Assembly (NCBI RefSeq): GCF_000149955.1
Contig: NC_030989.1
Coordinates: forward strand, 761,079-825,078
Length of the DNA stretch: 64,000 bases
Direction: 5' to 3'
Origin: Fusarium oxysporum f. sp. lycopersici 4287
Lineage: Eukaryota; Ascomycota; Sordariomycetes; Hypocreales; Nectriaceae
The position numbers were made by a program, and so were the translations under genes. Below, one piece after another: positions 32,348 to 41,483 of this stretch (positions are counted from its first letter, which is position 1; the number at the start of each line of letters is the position of its first letter). The notes under the pieces are model-generated. The model was not told the DNA's origin, searched no databases, and was given only the letters and a program-made list of their open reading frames with translations.

Positions 32348-34258
32348 TTATTTCATTCGTCCAAGAGCTTCCTGGGCCTTGACTACCAGCTCGCGAACCT
32401 CATTAATCTCATCACCTTTTTGGTCTACAACTGGCTTTTCCTGCTGCTTCTCGTGGCTGAGAACCTCTGCAACACTGTCCTCGACGCCTCGGAGAGCCTT
32501 ACGGCCTTCTTCTCGCACTTCGCCCTCCCAGAATGTTCGCGCTGCATCCCATTTCTTCTGTAACCGGCTGCAACTCCAGACTATACCTAGTGCTGCTACA
32601 GCACCGGCTTCGTATACTGTCGAGGAGAAGGAAGAGATATAGAGAAGAGCGGCGAGGGATGTTGTAAGTCCAGATGTCCCTAACGACTGCACAACCAAGC
32701 GTTGTGCGAGAGCTTGTAGCGCAGGGACAGTCTCGTTTTGGAGATACCTTCGGGTAAAGGCAATATGACCGGGCCATTTTGGTAGTGCCGGTCGGTTGTT
32801 CACTGGTGCCAATGGCTCCAACTCTCCTGGGCCAAGCCGCTTCAGCTCAATGTTTGCGTCGCTATCGTTCACAGAGTGTGGCTGAGGATAACTTTGGTCC
32901 GCATTTGCAGCTTGTGCGATCTTCCCGGTTAAATAAACAAGCTCTCGCTCTGCTGTTGGTAGGAACCGCTGGTTGAGCATATCGTTTGTGAGCATGGCAA
33001 CATCATCAACCCTCCAGAATAGTTGCCACCATCCTAGCTTTCGCCATCTTCGGCCTGTGAACGCCAAGTCAAGCTCGTCTTGTAACTCTGCATGAGCTTG
33101 CTGTGACCATGCACCAGCTGCTTGAATCAGTACAGGGGAGAAGTCTGGCTCCTGACCGTTCAAAGTGGGAGCAGCCTGGTAAGTCTCCCTGATTTCACGA
33201 CGATTTTCCTCCTCGCATCGCGCCAAAATGTTGTTCAACAGAGAAGTAATGAGCCCTCGCACTGCGGGTTTCGTGGTGCCATCGGGGGAGCTGATTCCTG
33301 ACTTAAGCCATGTTGTTAAGGCAGGGAAGTTACTGTTGAACCAAAGCCGCTCATACTCAATGGCATTGCTGGAACTCTGACGAAAGAGTGACACTCCCCT
33401 CTCGGCAAGTGATGTATCAACAAGCGCAAAGGGTGTATCGAGCTGCTTCGAGTCAACACCTCTCAAATCAACCACTTTTAGCACAGACTCCTCTTCCTTG
33501 GCAACTGGTACCGATGTGACATTGACAGCTCCTTCAAACCCATCACCGACAAGAATCGCCCTGTGCACAGGTGTAGTAACTGGTGTTACTCGATCTTCAG
33601 CCGATGGAATGCCGACCTTGGGCACCAGAACAGACTCTTCGACCTCGATAGCCCGTGTTTGCTCATCTCTGGCGAACTCGGGAAGATGCGTCTCCATGAA
33701 TAGTAGCTCCAAGTTGAGGTTATTCCATTCCGCCGAGGATACATTGACCTCACTCAAAAGACTCGTTCTGGTGACTGTTAAGGTACTCTGTTGCTCTGCA
33801 GTGGACCGGATTCGAACAACGAGGGGGTTCTTTGGGTCATGATCCTTCAATTGGCGCTCCCATTCTTGCTCATCCTGCAGCGGATCCGTTACTAAAACCC
33901 TCAGAACATTTTTCGCAGTCTGTCCCGCGTTCGAACCAGGTGCCAGTCCCAAGATCGCAACCCTCACAGCTTCCTGACCAGGTATTTGCCGCAGGCCCTG
34001 TAGTGCCAATTGCAATCTTGAAAGATTCACCAAAGACGGTGCGAGTTTCTGAATATCGAGAAGATGTTGTTCAAGCTCGGCACGAGGATTCGTCGACACA
34101 GTGTAGAAACGTTTTCCGAGGATAGCGCGACGAGGTCGTATTCGTGGCCTTGATGTAATGCAGCAGAATGGACATATCGAGACACCGTGAGGCTTTGATC
34201 TCGGTATCAAAACCCCGAGTTTGCCTGCACGAGGCAGACGGGCTCTCGGTGAAGCCAT
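32348..34258 (-). CDS. Fungal mitochondrial membrane protein (possibly Mmc1-type)
   Basis: An intronless gene for 636 residues. The N-terminus (MASPRARLPRAGKLGVLIPR, later RPRIRPRRAILGKRFYT) is Arg-rich with no acidic residues, a strong mitochondrial targeting pattern. Residues about 55-130 include VRVAILGLAPGSNAGQTAKN, superficially P-loop-like but lacking a GxxxxGK[ST] motif. A long alpha-helical middle follows. Near 540-580 two adjacent hydrophobic segments (LGTSGLTTSLAALLYISSF and VYEAGAVAALGIVWSC) look like a membrane hairpin, followed by a charged C-terminal helix. The layout is shared with an uncharacterised fungal mitochondrial family. The Mmc1 name is a tentative recollection and is not used as a symbol. 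Confidence 0.65.
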   Translation of the reverse strand: MASPRARLPRAGKLGVLIPRSKPHGVSICPFCCITSRPRIRPRRAILGKRFYTVSTNPRAELEQHLLDIQKLAPSLVNLSRLQLALQGLRQIPGQEAVRVAILGLAPGSNAGQTAKNVLRVLVTDPLQDEQEWERQLKDHDPKNPLVVRIRSTAEQQSTLTVTRTSLLSEVNVSSAEWNNLNLELLFMETHLPEFARDEQTRAIEVEESVLVPKVGIPSAEDRVTPVTTPVHRAILVGDGFEGAVNVTSVPVAKEEESVLKVVDLRGVDSKQLDTPFALVDTSLAERGVSLFRQSSSNAIEYERLWFNSNFPALTTWLKSGISSPDGTTKPAVRGLITSLLNNILARCEEENRREIRETYQAAPTLNGQEPDFSPVLIQAAGAWSQQAHAELQDELDLAFTGRRWRKLGWWQLFWRVDDVAMLTNDMLNQRFLPTAERELVYLTGKIAQAANADQSYPQPHSVNDSDANIELKRLGPGELEPLAPVNNRPALPKWPGHIAFTRRYLQNETVPALQALAQRLVVQSLGTSGLTTSLAALLYISSFSSTVYEAGAVAALGIVWSCSRLQKKWDAARTFWEGEVREEGRKALRGVEDSVAEVLSHEKQQEKPVVDQKGDEINEVRELVVKAQEALGRMK

Positions 34259-34878
34259 TTGCTTTGAGAAATGATTGGCGATGCGAGGTTCTACCTCATA
34301 CTACAAGTTGCACTATAGGTTTGAAGATGGAGCTACCAAAGCAGGGAAGCTCCGTTGGCGGCAAAGGGTCGGCAAATCACGGAAAAGTCGTCACAGGCAT
34401 CTTGACTCAAAGATCACCAACGAGCAACAGCCTTACAACTTAGGAAGGCGACTGTCGATCACTTGTTCTTTTGATTGTTTATGGCGGCTAACCAGACATA
34501 CCAGGATTTCGATTGTGTTCAATCTCTAGCACGGACTTCATGACTGAGTTTCTTGTCCAACCATGGGTGATACCAGACAGGTGATTAGAGCCAGACTTTA
34601 CGTCCTTATCTATATACCTGGATTAAAGTTCAAGATGGAAGCCAAATACTCTCTAACAATGCTTTGTCTCTTCGATATAGACAAGGTGATATGCTATCTT
34701 GTAGAGATATTGATAACTCCATGTGCATCGCAAGCATACGGAGTAGTGGTTATTCCGCACATCATGACCCACTAAAAATATAATCGCGGGGTGCCCCACC
34801 CTACGAGATGCTTCAGTACACCACCAGAAAAAAAAAAGAGGAAAACCCTGCCGTCTCTCACTCACAGTCAAGAACGCA
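34259..34878. promoter_or_regulatory. Divergent promoter region, mitochondrial protein gene and DIM1
   Basis: About 620 bases between two divergent genes. The last part before the DIM1 start contains an A-rich run (AAAAAAAAAAGAGGAAAA near 34830) and is the likely leader. No gene was found in it. Confidence 0.45.
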
Positions 34879-35910
34879 ATGCCGAAATCGTCAGATAGCA
34901 GGCGCGGTGGTGCCCGCAAGGGGCCATACGATAAGCCTGAAGCTCGGAAGTCAATCTTCAAATACAACACGAATATTGGCCAGCACATCTTGAAGAACCC
35001 TGGCATCGCCGATATGATTGTCGCAAAGGCAAACCTCAAACCCACCGACACCGTCCTCGAGATCGGTCCTGGAACCGGCGTCCTCACCACACGCATTCTA
35101 GAACAAGCCAAAGCGGTCAAGGCCGTAGAGCTCGACATACGCATGGGAGCCGAGTTAACAAAAAGAGTCCAAGGCAAGCCCGAGCAGCAAAAGTTGGAAA
35201 TTATCATGGGCGATTTCGCCAAATTGGATCTCCCAGAAGCACTCCCACCCTTCGATGTTTGCATTAGCAATACCCCGTACCAGATTTCGTCCATCATCAT
35301 CTCCAAGCTCATCTCTCTGCCTCGGCCTCCACGCGTCAGCATTCTTATGGTCCAACGAGAATTTGGACTACGGTTATGCGCTCGACCTGGCGATTCCTTA
35401 TACTCTCGCCTTTCAGTCAACACACAATTCACCTCCAAAGTCGCCCTGATTGCCAAGGTCGGCAAGAATAACTTCTCGCCGCCACCCGAAGTCGAATCCG
35501 TTGTCGTGAGACTTGAGCCACGACCAGAAGTGCCTGCCGCCAACATACAGGAGCTAGACGGCATGTTACGTATCTGTTTCTCGAGGAAGAACAAGACTCT
35601 ACGAGCGAGCTTCATTGATTCGGAGGAGCTCTGCCAGCGAAACTGGATCACTTGGGCGGCTATGGATCCCGAAAAAGTCAGCGAGCAAGACTTGCAGTTC
35701 TTCCGTGACAGCGAAGACACAATAGACGCTCACCAGTCTGTATGCGGAATTCCCGTTAGCAAGGCCACTCTCAAGAGCTTCATCCGGAGCAAGATTGAGC
35801 ATGTCCTTGAGAAGACTGAACTCTCTGAAGCACGATCAGCCAAGTGTGACGAAAACGACTTCTTACGACTTCTTTTGGCGTTCCGCGAGAACAACATTTA
35901 TTTTACATAA
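34879..35910 (+). CDS. DIM1: 18S rRNA adenine N6,N6-dimethyltransferase (Dim1/KsgA family)
   Basis: An intronless gene for 343 residues, close to the usual eukaryotic length. A basic N-terminal tail leads into FKYNTNIGQHILKNPGI. SAM motif I is EIGPGTGVLT (61-70), and ISNTPYQISS (NTPY at 131-134) is the adenine-binding N-x-P-Y motif of the family. QREFGLRLCARPGDSLYSRLSV and VGKNNFSPPPEVES are typical of Dim1. The enzyme dimethylates two adjacent adenosines near the 3' end of 18S rRNA and takes part in small-subunit maturation in the nucleolus. Several normally strict positions differ from the yeast and animal form (for example TSKVALIAK in place of a WANV.HI-like stretch), so this could be a diverged copy. 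Whether a second DIM1 exists elsewhere cannot be seen. Confidence 0.88.
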   Translation: MPKSSDSRRGGARKGPYDKPEARKSIFKYNTNIGQHILKNPGIADMIVAKANLKPTDTVLEIGPGTGVLTTRILEQAKAVKAVELDIRMGAELTKRVQGKPEQQKLEIIMGDFAKLDLPEALPPFDVCISNTPYQISSIIISKLISLPRPPRVSILMVQREFGLRLCARPGDSLYSRLSVNTQFTSKVALIAKVGKNNFSPPPEVESVVVRLEPRPEVPAANIQELDGMLRICFSRKNKTLRASFIDSEELCQRNWITWAAMDPEKVSEQDLQFFRDSEDTIDAHQSVCGIPVSKATLKSFIRSKIEHVLEKTELSEARSAKCDENDFLRLLLAFRENNIYFT

Positions 35911-36852
35911 TGTCCAACATAACGATCGCACAACATATTTTATCAAACCACATCTTCAACCCGGTCTGGCCAGCTTGAGACTTCTATCATCAGCACCACT
36001 CTCAGCTCGTCTCTAACACCAAGGAAATTCGATTCCAGCGACACGAATTCGCATGAGAATGAGATCCTCGCTGGGAGTACAGTCGCTTTATGGATGATAG
36101 AGAAGGAGAGTGAGGAGGACGATGTCCCCAGCCCAACCTGCGCCAAACCAACTCTCCAGTTTCATCCGAGAGCCGCTATTGCCGCGCATTATACCCCGAT
36201 AATGGAGATTATCATGACTGCATTGAAAGAGGAACAAATAGTAGTCTACTGTAGTTCGGAGATTCGAGGTTGTCACCCGGAAAAACTCCTCAGAGCCGCG
36301 TAGCTTGGCATGAATGCAACACCCTGGTTCATCCTAAATCGCCCGATAATTGTACACTGATGTCATGCCGCAGATGAGAGAGCTGCATGGAATAATCCCA
36401 GGCTTTGATCGCTGGCTTACCTGCTGCATAAGGCCACGCGAAAATTCTCTTGCTTGTCGTTTTTTCTAGAAGGTGCAATATGATTGGTTGCAGTAATAAT
36501 TTGAGGCGAACAGGCTTCACAGTTCTGCCTTTTTATTGCATATATTTTGGGTCGTGATAGTGAATCCTCCTGCAGCGTTCGACTCATGTCTTGCCTTGTT
36601 CTGCGCGGTTTATGAAGGCCTATCTCCTCTGCTTGAGGCGGTTATTGTAATTAGCTTATACGAAGCAAAATATAAGTAACTTGGATCCAAGCAAACTTTT
36701 ATACTTTCAACTTGTATCTCGAGTGCATCTCTTGCCCTGCCGCTATAAACGCCTTGTTGGTTCATTTAGGCATCATCTGATTTCATTGTCATCTGATGAG
36801 TCTCAGCCTGAGAGTGCATTCACGTTTCAAAAAGTCTTACTCCAACTCAATC
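35911..36852. other. Intergenic interval
   Basis: About 940 bases containing the 3' flank of DIM1 and the leader of the coiled-coil gene. Open frames near 36088-36303 on both strands lie over each other and lack features. Nothing else was recognised. Confidence 0.5.
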
Positions 36853-37929
36853 ATGGCTGCAGTCATGGAACCCAACCCACCACCTTCATTCAATTCTCAC
36901 ATCCAAATGCCGGACATCAAAGACGCAATAAGAGCAGCCTTCCCAAGGACAGCAGAGTTGTTAAGCCTGCTAGAACAAACGAAACATATTCGCACTGATC
37001 TTTCTCTACAACAAAAGATCGTCTCAGACCTCGAGTCACAATTATCAGAATCTAACCGAGAACTCGATGGATTAGATCGCAAGCGTTTAGCTGATCTTGA
37101 GTCGCATAAGAAATACCGCGATGGCCATGTAATGAAGTTTCTTTACAAAGCCAGCGGTAAAGAGAACTCATTTACAGGTCAGGCTGAGAGGGAAGAGCAA
37201 AATTACCACAACACACTTCAACAGGCGCATCTGGCATCAGAGCACAATTCGAGCGTAAAGGCTAAGCTGGATGAAGAGCTTCGGAAAAAGAACGATCTCG
37301 ACCAGAGCATGCAGGGTTACCTCGATCTTCAGAAACAGCTCGACGATATTTATGATGATATCTTTTCAGGTCCAACGCCAGAATTTCCGGAAGAGGACGC
37401 AAAGGAAAAGCAGAGTAATAATGCACTATCTGCTTATGTCACTACAAAGACTGCCTTCGAACTACATCAAAAAGCATTAGGTCTGCTCGAGCAAGCAACA
37501 GCGACAATGACAGCTGGACTACAACAGGTCGACAAGGCTCTACAATCCGGAGACATGAATCATCTTCGAGCTCTAAATAAGGGCAGGGAACTTGTTCAAC
37601 AGAGTAAGATGACGGTTGATCAGCTAGTACAGCTCGGTGCGGATGTGATTGAGCTGCCACCTGAGGCCAATCCTCGCACTATGGAGGTCACGTCTAACCT
37701 GGGCGATGTCTGGGGAAAGGTAGATATCACCGGTGGTCGACAGGAGGTAGCGCGATGCACAGCGGCTTTGAACAACTGTTTGAGTCAGGCGAAAGAGAGG
37801 AAGTATTATTTGAGTAAAGAGCTCAAGAGGAAGGGTGAAGAGATGGATGAAGTCCGTACGGAGTTACAGAATGTTAGAAAGGGTATTTTCGAGGAGGTCA
37901 TGGGTGATGATTTGGTCAAAGGGTCATAG
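36853..37929 (+). CDS. Coiled-coil hypothetical protein
   Basis: An intronless gene for 358 residues if started at MAAVMEPNPPPSFN. The frame also contains an earlier ATG (36796, MSLSLRVHS), which looks like leader. The protein is almost wholly alpha-helical, with coiled-coil heptads at about 45-75 (LSLQQKIVSDLESQLSESNR), about 120-170 and about 300-345 (KELKRKGEEMDEVRTELQN). A conserved-looking KFLYKASGKENSFTGQAERE block lies near residue 95. There is no signal peptide, membrane segment or catalytic motif. It resembles uncharacterised single-domain proteins widespread in ascomycetes; no function is offered. Confidence 0.65.
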   Translation: MAAVMEPNPPPSFNSHIQMPDIKDAIRAAFPRTAELLSLLEQTKHIRTDLSLQQKIVSDLESQLSESNRELDGLDRKRLADLESHKKYRDGHVMKFLYKASGKENSFTGQAEREEQNYHNTLQQAHLASEHNSSVKAKLDEELRKKNDLDQSMQGYLDLQKQLDDIYDDIFSGPTPEFPEEDAKEKQSNNALSAYVTTKTAFELHQKALGLLEQATATMTAGLQQVDKALQSGDMNHLRALNKGRELVQQSKMTVDQLVQLGADVIELPPEANPRTMEVTSNLGDVWGKVDITGGRQEVARCTAALNNCLSQAKERKYYLSKELKRKGEEMDEVRTELQNVRKGIFEEVMGDDLVKGS

Positions 37930-38806
37930 ACTGGCGAAGTATTCGGGATAGGTAAGGGGAGATTAGACTCAACTCGGATCTCGGTTGATAGAGGGTCTTC
38001 AACCCGCAATCAGAAAGCATTGTTCAGCATCCTCAAAGTTGAGGTTGTCGTCTAAAGGAATGCTTGTGATTCGTCTTTTCGGCAACGGTCGCTTAAGTAG
38101 CCCAGCCTTTAACAGCTATGGATCCAATGTCAATGACACAATGCCAAGAATTGACAGCGGTTGATTAATTTCTTAGTGTCTGTGCAGAAGACTACTAGGC
38201 CTTTCATGTGAAGCTCCCTTGAGGTTCAACAAATCTGAAGGGCCGTTCTACATCGCAAGATGCCTAATCTTAATGGAATATTTCATCTGAGAAGACCGCA
38301 GGCTTTGTTTCTGTTCCTCAAACAAACGAAAACTTGGAGCAATTTACTGTATCAGCTGCCAATCTACTCATAAATTGTCTTCTCGTTTATGTCAAGTGGC
38401 TTTCCCTCTGAATGTCACTGTCCAAGACATGCGTCTTTCATTCCCACAACATAGAGTCTTCTAGACATATCCCCTTTCTCAAAAAGGAAACCAAATCGTC
38501 AGGGACCATTTTTCGCCAAATGTAAACGATTATTGAGACCCTTGGGCATTTTGACGGGTGCGTGGCCCAGGGTCACCATTTCCATTCTGGGGAATAGCTT
38601 CAAAATGATGATTCATGACTTTGCGGCAGGACCAGGGGTTTGGCGCTCGTCTCTCCATACACTAAAGAAGCTTATATCAAAGCTGAATGTGAAGGGTCCT
38701 GCCGTAGGATTTAAAGATCCAACGTCAACCGCTGAAGAATGTTGCGTTACATCTGACTATTTCGTGATTATCAAGTATTAGCTTTGACTTTTCACTCATC
38801 CTCATC
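37930..38806. other. Intergenic interval
   Basis: About 880 bases between two plus-strand genes. The frame at 38533-38781 has no recognised domain and sits in the promoter of the RTA1-like gene. No repeats or RNA genes were seen. Confidence 0.5.
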
Positions 38807-39761
38807 ATGAGCAGCTCTGGTATGTTCGCAATTGCACTGGACATATCCCTGTGATACCTACGCTAGATACTAACAAGACTCAGGAGAACGCCCAATTAAT
38901 GGCTATGTCGACCCAAACTTTCCCAACCCTAACGGCGAGTGGGATACGCCTGTAATCATTTACGGTTACACACCCGCGTTTTCTCTCGCCGTTTTCGCTG
39001 CAGCCTGGTTCGCCCTCTTCCTCGTCGTCCATCTCGTTCAAACAATCCGCTTTCGCAGCTGGTACTTTATCACATTCCCAATCGGTCTTCTCTTTGAGAT
39101 CGTGGGCTACGTTGCTCGCTCGCTCTCAGCCAAGAAGGATCCGTACCATCTGCTGTACTTTATCCTCAACTACTTCTTCATCGTCACGGCGCCTGTGTTC
39201 CTCGCCGCGGGCGTGTACACTATCCTCTCCGCACTGATCCCTCGACTTGGAAGACGATATTCATTCTTGCCACCAAAGTTTATTCTTTGGTTCTTTATCA
39301 CTTCTGATGTTATTGCTACGGTTGTGCAGATCACTGGTGCTGCTCTGATTGGTGTAAGACAGTCGAACCGAGATGATCCAACTGACGCCAATAACATTCT
39401 TCTTGGAGGTTTGGCTTACCAGGTTTTCTCTCTCGGTGTGTTCGTTATTCTCACGGCTTCATTCCTTTTCCGTGCTCGAAGGGAGGTTAGTTCGCGCGGC
39501 AAGAAGCTCAGCTTGTTCTGCGTTGCTTTCGGAGTGGCTACCATCATGATTTATCTTCGAACCTGCTTCCGTCTAGCAGAGACAGCTGAAGGCCTTGGGG
39601 GACATTTGTATTCGAACGAGATCTTCTTTGCTTGTCTGGAGTTTGCTCCTGTGGCATTGGCTGTCTTGCTTTTTGCTATCTGGCATCCTGGAAGATGTGT
39701 CGGCAAGAAGGTTAGGGTGCAGGATTTGGAAAAGGAACAGACTCGAGTTCAGGACTTTTAG
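38807..39761 (+). CDS. RTA1-like seven-helix membrane protein
   Basis: A tiny first exon (38807-38819, MSSS plus one base) is joined over a 64-base intron (GTATGT, CTAAC-like branch, CAG) to 38884-39761, giving 296 residues. The N-terminus reads ERPINGYVDPNFPNPNGEW, then YGYTPAFSLAVFAAAWFALF. Seven hydrophobic segments and landmarks such as FEIVGYVARSL, APVFLAAGVYTIL, FITSDVIATVVQITGAALIG and RTCFRLAETAEGLGGHLYSNE define the RTA1 family. Yeast relatives (Rta1, Rsb1, Pug1, Yer185w) act in sterol or drug tolerance, sphingoid-base release or porphyrin transport, so a lipid-related plasma-membrane role is likely but the ligand is unknown. The tail is short and charged. Confidence 0.9.
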
Positions 39762-40022
39762 TTTGAGAAAAAGAGATACCCATTGTCAGTTAATCCATAG
39801 GCAGTAATCTTAAATCAAGTTTGTTGGATAGAAATATGATCTTCAGCTAGACAGGGAGGGACTAGGCCCTGTAGCTGCCAAGCTTAGTGGCTGTCTACCC
39901 GCTGGAACCGAAACCTTCAGCGGCGGGAGCTCCACCTGAGCTCCGGGGCTGCTTACAACTTCAACAAGCTCCAAGAATGCCAGCTCATCCCCACCATCAA
40001 CAACCTCACAAACAAATATACG

Positions 40023-41057
40023 ATGCCCCCTCTTCCCCCTTCCGCCAATCCTTTGCCGCGGCTGATCACATATTACCAAACTCATCATGACTCCTCGGGA
40101 AATCTCATCTCTCCCCTCTCTCTCATCACACAACCCGGTATCGCCATAACCCACGTCATTGTCGCCGCCATTCACATCAACGATGATCCTCAAAAGATCA
40201 CGCTCAATGATTATCACCCATCTCACCCCATTTTTCAGACTATGTGGGCTGAACTACGTGTACTGCAAGCCTCAGGTGTGAAGGTGATGGGCATGCTGGG
40301 TGGTGCTTGTAAGGGCAGCTATGCACGCCTGGATGCCGACCAAGAGACGTTTGATCGGTACTATGGTCCCGTGAAAGACATGATTCGAGAGCGCGGTCTG
40401 GACGGCCTGGATTTGGATGTCGAAGAGGAGATGACCCTAGGAGGAATTGTGCGGCTGATAGACCGTCTACGCTGCGACTTTGGGCCAGCTTTCATCATCA
40501 CTCTGGCACCAGTCGCCATGTCTCTTCTTGACTTCACCAAGAATCTCAGCGGCTTTGACTACGAGGCTCTCGAAGTAATGCGCGGACGTGATATCGCCTG
40601 GTACAACACGCAATTCTACTGCGGCTGGGGAGATTGCAGTAATCCCCTTATGTACGATCTCATGGTCCGCAAGGGCTGGCCACCAGAGAAGATCGTCATA
40701 GGACTTGTCACCAATCCCGAGAATGGAAGCGGCTATGTGCCGATGAACCCTCTCAATATGGTGCTCACAACGTTGCGGGGCCGATATGGATCGTTTGGAG
40801 GAATCATGGGCTGGGAGTACTTCAACAGTTTGCCTGGAGGAAAGGAACGGCCATGGGAGTGGGCCAGGGAGATGACCAAGTTGTTGAGAGGGCATTTGTT
40901 GTCGGCGCCTGCACAGGCTACACAACCAGTACTACCGGCGGCGGTAAAAAGTGGTTCGAAAGCAAAGAACGAAGACGTTGATCCAGATGGACCTGGTGGA
41001 CAAGATGCACCAGTGCCAAAACAGTTTGAGTACTACTCGGATGGGCTTGATGATTAG
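40023..41057 (+). CDS. GH18 chitinase-like protein, apparently intracellular
   Basis: An intronless gene for 344 residues. The TIM-barrel GH18 motif DxxDxDxE is intact as DGLDLDVE at residues 127-134, with Glu134 as the expected acid. Upstream ASGVKVMGMLGGACKGSY corresponds to the conserved barrel strand 3 (the SxGG-like motif), and GGIMGWEYFNSLPGG to the strand-8 Trp region. There is no signal peptide at the chosen ATG and none in an upstream exon that I could find, so a cytosolic protein is likely. Chitinase or endo-N-acetylglucosaminidase activity is possible from the family; the true substrate is unknown. A short disordered, charged tail follows the barrel. Confidence 0.85.
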   Translation: MPPLPPSANPLPRLITYYQTHHDSSGNLISPLSLITQPGIAITHVIVAAIHINDDPQKITLNDYHPSHPIFQTMWAELRVLQASGVKVMGMLGGACKGSYARLDADQETFDRYYGPVKDMIRERGLDGLDLDVEEEMTLGGIVRLIDRLRCDFGPAFIITLAPVAMSLLDFTKNLSGFDYEALEVMRGRDIAWYNTQFYCGWGDCSNPLMYDLMVRKGWPPEKIVIGLVTNPENGSGYVPMNPLNMVLTTLRGRYGSFGGIMGWEYFNSLPGGKERPWEWAREMTKLLRGHLLSAPAQATQPVLPAAVKSGSKAKNEDVDPDGPGGQDAPVPKQFEYYSDGLDD

Positions 41058-41483
41058 ACATAGAAAGCAACCTGGCCAAGGGACAGATGACTTTCACATT
41101 TGCGAGCGATAGCGACTATATAGCCCTTCGCAGTTCACTACGATAAAACGAATAGACCTGTGTTATAGAGGCAGTCCACTTGCGAACAAGGTCTTAACAT
41201 CGCCTGTACAAAGGATGGTACTACTCTTCTTTTAAAAATTCCGTCAATCTCAGCACGATTTGCTTCATACATTCAGGAAAAGATACATTTATGCCAACTA
41301 CATAGAAGTTATGATGTCGCTTGCCCAATCCCTGTTCTGGGATTTGATCTTTTCGGCTTTAAGGCTGGCCCAATGCTGTCACCAAATGCGGCTAAGCACA
41401 TTCAACAGCTCACATCTTAGCACTTACAACAAAGCCGTGAGGCTTTCGGAGATGTGTCGTCAACTTTGCGACTTCCTGCCAAA
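41058..41483. other. Intergenic interval before the HET-domain gene
   Basis: About 430 bases with the 3' flank of the GH18 gene and the leader of the HET gene. A short frame at 41260-41487 overlaps the HET start and shows no features. Confidence 0.5.
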
